Source: Deltaproteobacteria bacterium (GTDB lineage Bacteria > Desulfobacterota > Desulfuromonadia > Geobacterales > Pseudopelobacteraceae). From it: DNA of 8,693 nucleotides. Numbering within the stretch: the first letter of the stretch is position 1; each line of letters opens with the position of its first letter. Of this stretch, positions 4,792 through 8,693 are shown in pieces. The translations under genes and the position numbers were made by a program. The stretch lies in NCBI GenBank assembly GCA_016219145.1, contig JACRCG010000065.1:1-8693 (forward strand), read 5' to 3'. The notes below the pieces were generated by a model, which worked only from the letters and a program-made list of their open reading frames with translations, was not told where the DNA came from and did not search any database.

Positions 4792-7128
4792 ATGGCTTCA
4801 CTCTACATCGTCGGCACAGGTCCCGGCGCCATTGAACATCTTACCGAAGCGGCCAGACAGGCCATAGCAATATCCGACACCATCATCGGTTATGACAACT
4901 ACATAGATATGGTCCGCCCGCTGCTGGACGGCAAGCAGATTATTGCCACCGGCATGATGCAGGAAGTTCAGCGCTGCCGTGAAGCGATCACCCGCTCCCG
5001 CGCCGGAGAGTCGGTTGCTCTGGTCTCGGGAGGCGACTCCGGGATCTATGGCATGGCCGGACTGGTTCTGGAACTGATCGAGATTGACGCCAAAGATGCG
5101 CCGGATGCGCCTCAGCCGGACGTACGAATCATTCCGGGAATATCGGCCGTGCAAGCCGCTGCGGCACGGCTTGGCGCGCCACTGATGCACGACTTTGCCG
5201 TCATTTCCCTGTCCGACCTGCTTACTCCCTGGGATCTGATCAAGACCAGACTGCAGGCGGCTGCGCAGGCCGATTTCGTCATCGCCATCTTCAACCCCCG
5301 CAGCAAAAACCGCAGGACACAGATTGTCGAAGCGCGGGACATTATCCGCGCCCATCGTCCGGGCGAGACCCCGGCCGGCATTGTTCGCAACGCCTGCCGC
5401 GAAGATGAATCGGCGGTTGTAACCACGCTCGACCAGTTGCTTGATCATGAAATAGACATGTCCAGTATCGTGTTTATCGGCAACTCCAGCAGTTTTACGG
5501 ATAGCCACGGACGCATGGTTACTCCCCGTGGCTACGCCGGCAAGTACGGTACCCCTGCGCAGCCGGTCGAAACGGTCGCCACGCAAGAACCGCTGCCGCA
5601 GCCGGGAGCGGCGATGTTTTGCGGAACCGCTTCCGATGTCGGTAAATCCGTCATCACCGCCGGCTTCTGCCGTTATCTGGTCAAACGGGGCCTGACTGTG
5701 GCGCCTTTCAAGTCACAAAACATGTCGCTCAACTCATATGTTACTCCGGAGGGGGGGGAAATCGGCCGCGCCCAGGCTGTACAGGCCCAGGCCTGCGACA
5801 TAAACCCTCATACCGACATGAATCCGGTCTTACTGAAACCAAACTCTGACACCGGCAGCCAGATTATCGTCCAGGGCCGCCCGGTCGGGAACATGACCAT
5901 CGCCGAATATGATGCCTACAAGCCTGAGGCCTTCATAAAAGTCCGGGAGAGTTTTGACCGCCTGCATGAGGCCTACGAGTTCATCGTTCTGGAAGGCGCC
6001 GGCAGTATTGCCGAAATCAACCTTAAAAACAGTGATATAGCCAATCTGAAGGTCGCCATGATGGCCCGCTGCCCGGTCATCCTGGTGGCAGACATCGACC
6101 GTGGCGGGGTATTTGCCCAGATTGTAGGCACGATAGAGCTTTTGGAACCGACGGAGCGGGCCTATATCCGCGGCATCATAATCAACAAGTTTCGCGGGGA
6201 CCCGCAAATTCTGGCCCCGGGAATCGATTTCATCCGGCAACGCACCGGAGTTCCGGTAATCGGCGTACTTCCCTGGCTGCCGGATCTTAACCTGCCGGCC
6301 GAAGACAGCATGGTGCTTGGACAGCACTCCAAGGTTGTCAACATCATGACCGGGCATAAAAAAATCCATATTGGCATCCTGAAATTGCCGCGCATTTCCA
6401 ACTTTACCGACTTCGATCCTCTGCTGGCCGAGCCGGATGTCCGCCTCAGTTATATCGAAACTGCCGATCATCTGCAGGATCTTGACATCCTGATAATACC
6501 GGGCAGCAAATCCACCATCGCCGACCTTTACTTCCTGATGGAACGCGGCATATATGACGAAATCAGGAAATTCAAGGGGCATATTGTCGGCATCTGCGGC
6601 GGTTTTCAGATGCTTGGCACGCGCGTGCTTGATCCGGACGGCATTGAGTCAGCAATCAAAGAGGCTCAGGGGCTTGACCTGCTTCCAGGCGAGACGGTCA
6701 TCCTGCTGGAGAAAGAGACTCATCAGTCGCTTTTCTATCTTGATGAAGCCGGATTGGTTGTTGCGCCCGAATGTAACGGAGTCATGACCGGCTACGAGAT
6801 TCACATGGGCAGCACAAAACTGGGCACTTCTGTCAAGCCGTTTGCCAGAATCTTCCGTCGCGGCGATACATCGGTGACGATTGAAGATGGCGCTGTTTCT
6901 CCGAACGGCAGGATATTCGGCACCTACATGCACGGCATTTTTGAAAATGCGCGTTTCCGGGAGATTTATCTGAATCGCATCCGGCTTGAAAAGGGAATGC
7001 AGTTGCGACGGGGCACCAGGAAACAACCTCAGAACGATCCCTTTGACCAGCTGGCCGGGCAGCTCGAAAAACACCTGGACATGCCGCTCCTTCTGACCAT
7101 TTGCGGACTGGGCAGTGGTGCCCCCTGA
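4792..7128 (+). CDS. cobJ-cobQ: Fusion: precorrin-3B C17-methyltransferase (CbiH/CobJ) + cobyric acid synthase (CobQ/CbiP)
   Basis: A 778-residue two-enzyme protein. Residues 1-248 are a full tetrapyrrole methylase of the CbiH/CobJ type: SAM-site YIVGTGPG 5-12, SGGDSGIYGMAG 79-90, FNPRSKNR 167-174, then the end motif MVTPRGY. It methylates C17 and contracts the corrin ring. Residues 249-273 are a Pro/Gln-rich linker without cysteines, so the Fe-S extension of some CbiH proteins is absent. Residues 274-778 are complete cobyric acid synthase, which amidates the b, d, e and g side chains using glutamine and ATP: P-loop GTASDVGKS 278-286, FKSQNMSLNSYVTP, nucleophile Cys602 in GICGGFQMLG, H671 in GYEIHMGST and His714 in YMHGIF. 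All key residues are present, so both halves should be active. The two reactions are not consecutive in the pathway. The start is ATG 4792 (GAGG upstream). Its end overlaps cbiB by 14 bases. A run of eight G (5751-5758) encodes part of EGGE. Whether the pathway is anaerobic cannot be settled from this gene alone. Confidence 0.95.
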   Translation: MASLYIVGTGPGAIEHLTEAARQAIAISDTIIGYDNYIDMVRPLLDGKQIIATGMMQEVQRCREAITRSRAGESVALVSGGDSGIYGMAGLVLELIEIDAKDAPDAPQPDVRIIPGISAVQAAAARLGAPLMHDFAVISLSDLLTPWDLIKTRLQAAAQADFVIAIFNPRSKNRRTQIVEARDIIRAHRPGETPAGIVRNACREDESAVVTTLDQLLDHEIDMSSIVFIGNSSSFTDSHGRMVTPRGYAGKYGTPAQPVETVATQEPLPQPGAAMFCGTASDVGKSVITAGFCRYLVKRGLTVAPFKSQNMSLNSYVTPEGGEIGRAQAVQAQACDINPHTDMNPVLLKPNSDTGSQIIVQGRPVGNMTIAEYDAYKPEAFIKVRESFDRLHEAYEFIVLEGAGSIAEINLKNSDIANLKVAMMARCPVILVADIDRGGVFAQIVGTIELLEPTERAYIRGIIINKFRGDPQILAPGIDFIRQRTGVPVIGVLPWLPDLNLPAEDSMVLGQHSKVVNIMTGHKKIHIGILKLPRISNFTDFDPLLAEPDVRLSYIETADHLQDLDILIIPGSKSTIADLYFLMERGIYDEIRKFKGHIVGICGGFQMLGTRVLDPDGIESAIKEAQGLDLLPGETVILLEKETHQSLFYLDEAGLVVAPECNGVMTGYEIHMGSTKLGTSVKPFARIFRRGDTSVTIEDGAVSPNGRIFGTYMHGIFENARFREIYLNRIRLEKGMQLRRGTRKQPQNDPFDQLAGQLEKHLDMPLLLTICGLGSGAP

Positions 7129-8086
7129 TCCGCAGGTGATAGCCCTGGCGCTGTTGCTGGACCTGATAATTGGAGATCCGCGCTGGCTTCCGCATCCGGT
7201 TTCCCTGATCGGACGCGTGATAATTTGGCTGGATCGCCTCCTGCGCCGCCCCTGGCTGGATCCGCATGCGGCGGGACTGCTGCTGATGCTGATAACGGCC
7301 GGCAGCGCTGCCGGAGTTACCTGGCTGCTCTTGAAGGCGCTCTCCGGTCTGCATCCGCTGGCCGGATTTGCCGGAGCAGTAATCATATCCTCAACTTGTC
7401 TGGCCACACGTTCCCTGCATATTGAATCTGCCCGGGTTGCAACTGCGCTGGCATCCGGCGATTTGCCGACAGCAAGGCGCTACCTCTCATGGATTGTCGG
7501 CCGCGATACCGATCAGCTCGAAGAGCCGGAAATCTGGCGGGCTCTTATAGAAACCGTCTCCGAGAATACTTCCGACGGCATTATCGCGCCGCTGTTCTGG
7601 CTGATGCTGGGCGGGCCGGTGGCTGCCATGACTTTCAAGGCGATCAGCACGCTGGATTCCATGGTCGGCTACAAAAATGAGCGATATCTGCATATTGGCA
7701 TGGCCTCGGCCCGCATGGACGACCTGCTCAATTATATTCCGGCCCGCCTGACCGCCCTGCTGATTGCCGCTGCGGCGGCGCTGACAGGATATTCAGCATC
7801 CGGCGCCATACTCGTCACACGACGCGACAGACTAAAACATCCTTCGCCAAACAGCGGGCATCCCGAAGCTGCCGCTGCCGGAGCCCTGGGTGTCAGGCTG
7901 GGGGGGGCGGCCAGCTACGGCGGCGTTCCATCCTGGAAGGAGCATATCGGCAACCCGCTCTTGCCTACTGACGAGGGAGCCTATCGCGGCATGATCAAAC
8001 TGATGTACGTATCCACAATTCTGATGGCAGCCGCCTGCATTTCGGGCGCCTTCCTGCTAAGGGGAATCCGTGTCTCTTTCTTATGA
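7115..8086 (+). CDS. cbiB: Adenosylcobinamide-phosphate synthase (CbiB/CobD type)
   Basis: This integral membrane enzyme joins (R)-1-amino-2-propanol phosphate to the f-propionate of adenosyl-cobyric acid, giving adenosylcobinamide phosphate. It has 323 residues, normal for the family. Motifs in order: LLDLIIGDPRWLPHPVSLIG 14-33, IVGRDTDQL 127-135, then IETVSENTSDGIIAPLFW 145-162, STLDSMVGYKNERY 178-191, ARMDDLLNYIPARL 199-212 and SPNSGHPEAAAAGALGVRLG 244-263. Hydrophobic segments lie near 8-20, 52-74, 83-95, 157-172, 213-230 and 298-316. The start is GTG 7115 or the adjoining GTG 7118; there is only a weak GGACTGGG upstream. It overlaps the fusion gene by 14 bases and the next gene by 17, so translation is probably coupled. 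A run of eight G (7900-7907) codes for LGGA in a conserved motif. The name cobD is used for this enzyme in some species. Confidence 0.95.
   Translation: MVPPDPQVIALALLLDLIIGDPRWLPHPVSLIGRVIIWLDRLLRRPWLDPHAAGLLLMLITAGSAAGVTWLLLKALSGLHPLAGFAGAVIISSTCLATRSLHIESARVATALASGDLPTARRYLSWIVGRDTDQLEEPEIWRALIETVSENTSDGIIAPLFWLMLGGPVAAMTFKAISTLDSMVGYKNERYLHIGMASARMDDLLNYIPARLTALLIAAAAALTGYSASGAILVTRRDRLKHPSPNSGHPEAAAAGALGVRLGGAASYGGVPSWKEHIGNPLLPTDEGAYRGMIKLMYVSTILMAAACISGAFLLRGIRVSFL
8059..8065 (+). promoter_or_regulatory. Ribosome binding site of the threonine-phosphate decarboxylase gene
   Basis: AAGGGGA lies four bases before GTG 8070, inside the last codons of cbiB. It supports a start that overlaps the cbiB stop by 17 bases. 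Confidence 0.7.
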
Positions 8087-8693
8087 TCATGGCGGCAACA
8101 TATTCACCGCAGCACGCTCACTCGGCATAGCTCCAGGCGCTCTATCCGATTTCTCCGCCAGTATCAATCCGCTCGGTTTGTCTGAAATGGTCAGAGAAGC
8201 TATAACGTGCGCCCTGGACAGTCTGGTTCATTATCCTGACAGCAGCCACAGTGAGCTGAAACAGGCGCTGGCCAGATACCATAATCTGTCACCGGCAAAT
8301 TTTGCCATCTCCAACGGGTCAACCGAGTTGATCTATTTTCTGCCAGCCATGCTGCCGGGCAAGAAAGCCCTGATCATCTCCCCCTCTTTCAGTGAATACG
8401 TCCGGGCGCTGGGCCAGAACCTGTGGGAAGTGCAGCATTTTATCCTTTCACCGGAAAGTAATTTCTCGATTGACATAGCCAAGCTGGAACAGGCCCTGGC
8501 CGGCGGCATTGATGTACTCTACCTCTGCAACCCCGGCAATCCCAACGGAACTCTTTACCCGCTGCGGCTGATCAAAAAGATTTATAATCTCTGCATCGCC
8601 TCCGGCACATTTCTGGCGCTGGATGAGGCCTTCATGGATTTCAGCGAAGAGGCTTCTGCCAAACGCTTTGTGGTGCGCAGTGACAGCTGCATC
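8070..8693 (+). CDS. cobD: Threonine-phosphate decarboxylase (CobD/CobC), N-terminal part; runs off right edge
   Basis: A PLP-dependent fold-type I enzyme that decarboxylates L-threonine-O-3-phosphate to (R)-1-amino-2-propanol O-2-phosphate, the substrate of the CbiB encoded just upstream. The 208 codons from GTG 8070 are open to the window end. The N-terminus DHGGNIFTAARSLGI (6-20) and DFSASINPLG (27-36) are family signatures. SNGSTELIYFLP (81-92) is the cofactor phosphate region, NPGNPNG (154-160) is the aminotransferase NPxNPxG motif, and DEAFMDF (185-191) holds the Asp that binds the pyridine nitrogen. The PLP-binding lysine should follow just beyond the edge. About 150 residues are missing because of the window boundary and not through damage. 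Histidinol-phosphate aminotransferase is the nearest alternative, but the DHGGN start and the cobalamin neighbours rule against it. Confidence 0.93.
   Translation, partial: MSLSYDHGGNIFTAARSLGIAPGALSDFSASINPLGLSEMVREAITCALDSLVHYPDSSHSELKQALARYHNLSPANFAISNGSTELIYFLPAMLPGKKALIISPSFSEYVRALGQNLWEVQHFILSPESNFSIDIAKLEQALAGGIDVLYLCNPGNPNGTLYPLRLIKKIYNLCIASGTFLALDEAFMDFSEEASAKRFVVRSDSCI

Noticed and set aside
4798..5586. 262-codon minus-strand open frame opposite the CbiH domain
   Set aside because: Shadow of a strongly conserved gene; low-complexity Arg/Gly-rich product without a recognisable motif.
5830..7407. Two minus-strand open frames of about 250 codons opposite CobQ and cbiB
   Set aside because: Both lie opposite conserved motifs of the sense genes and have no convincing start context or family likeness.
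1..8693. CRISPR array, tRNA or rRNA genes, insertion sequence, phage or defence genes
   Set aside because: No regularly spaced repeats, no tRNA or rRNA-like sequence, no transposase and no terminal inverted repeats were seen on either strand.

Overview
The window looks like chromosomal DNA of a Gram-negative bacterium. It has moderately high GC and encodes an envelope-spanning type I secretion system, RF3 and a cobalamin operon. The CbiH-type methyltransferase and the overall style would suit an anaerobic or facultative member of the Desulfuromonadia/Geobacter-type Deltaproteobacteria. That placement is an inference; nothing in the window proves it.

Left part (1-2012, minus strand): a type I secretion operon. 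A PrtD-type ABC exporter (570 aa) is followed, with an 8-base overlap, by an HlyD-family membrane fusion protein whose C-terminal part runs off the left edge. No secreted substrate or outer-membrane TolC partner lies in the window.

Divergent intergenic region (2013-2383): upstream of the exporter it holds a possible minus-strand promoter. Its right half (2197-2391) is not ordinary spacer. It encodes, in one frame, the C-terminal end of a GGDEF (diguanylate cyclase) domain with no upstream GGDEF active site. This is a gene relic whose stop codon overlaps the doxX start by 8 bases.

Middle (2384-4468, plus strand): a small DoxX-family membrane protein, a GC-rich palindrome (possible terminator), then prfC (peptide chain release factor 3), which most likely starts at GTG 2885. 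A 323-base gap follows. It holds a doubtful 64-codon ORF and a sigma70-like promoter, and no recognisable B12 riboswitch.

Right part (4792-8693, plus strand): a tightly overlapping cobalamin operon. The first gene fuses a CbiH/CobJ precorrin-3B C17-methyltransferase (ring contraction) to a full cobyric acid synthase (CobQ/CbiP). Next comes CbiB (cobinamide-phosphate synthase), then the start of CobD/CobC (threonine-phosphate decarboxylase), cut by the right edge. CobQ makes cobyric acid, the decarboxylase makes the aminopropanol phosphate, and CbiB joins the two, so three neighbouring enzymes cover the nucleotide-loop arm. The fused CbiH acts much earlier in the pathway.

The most interesting points are the methyltransferase-amidotransferase fusion and the GGDEF relic that now forms the doxX leader. 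I did not find a convincing, wholly new biological system.
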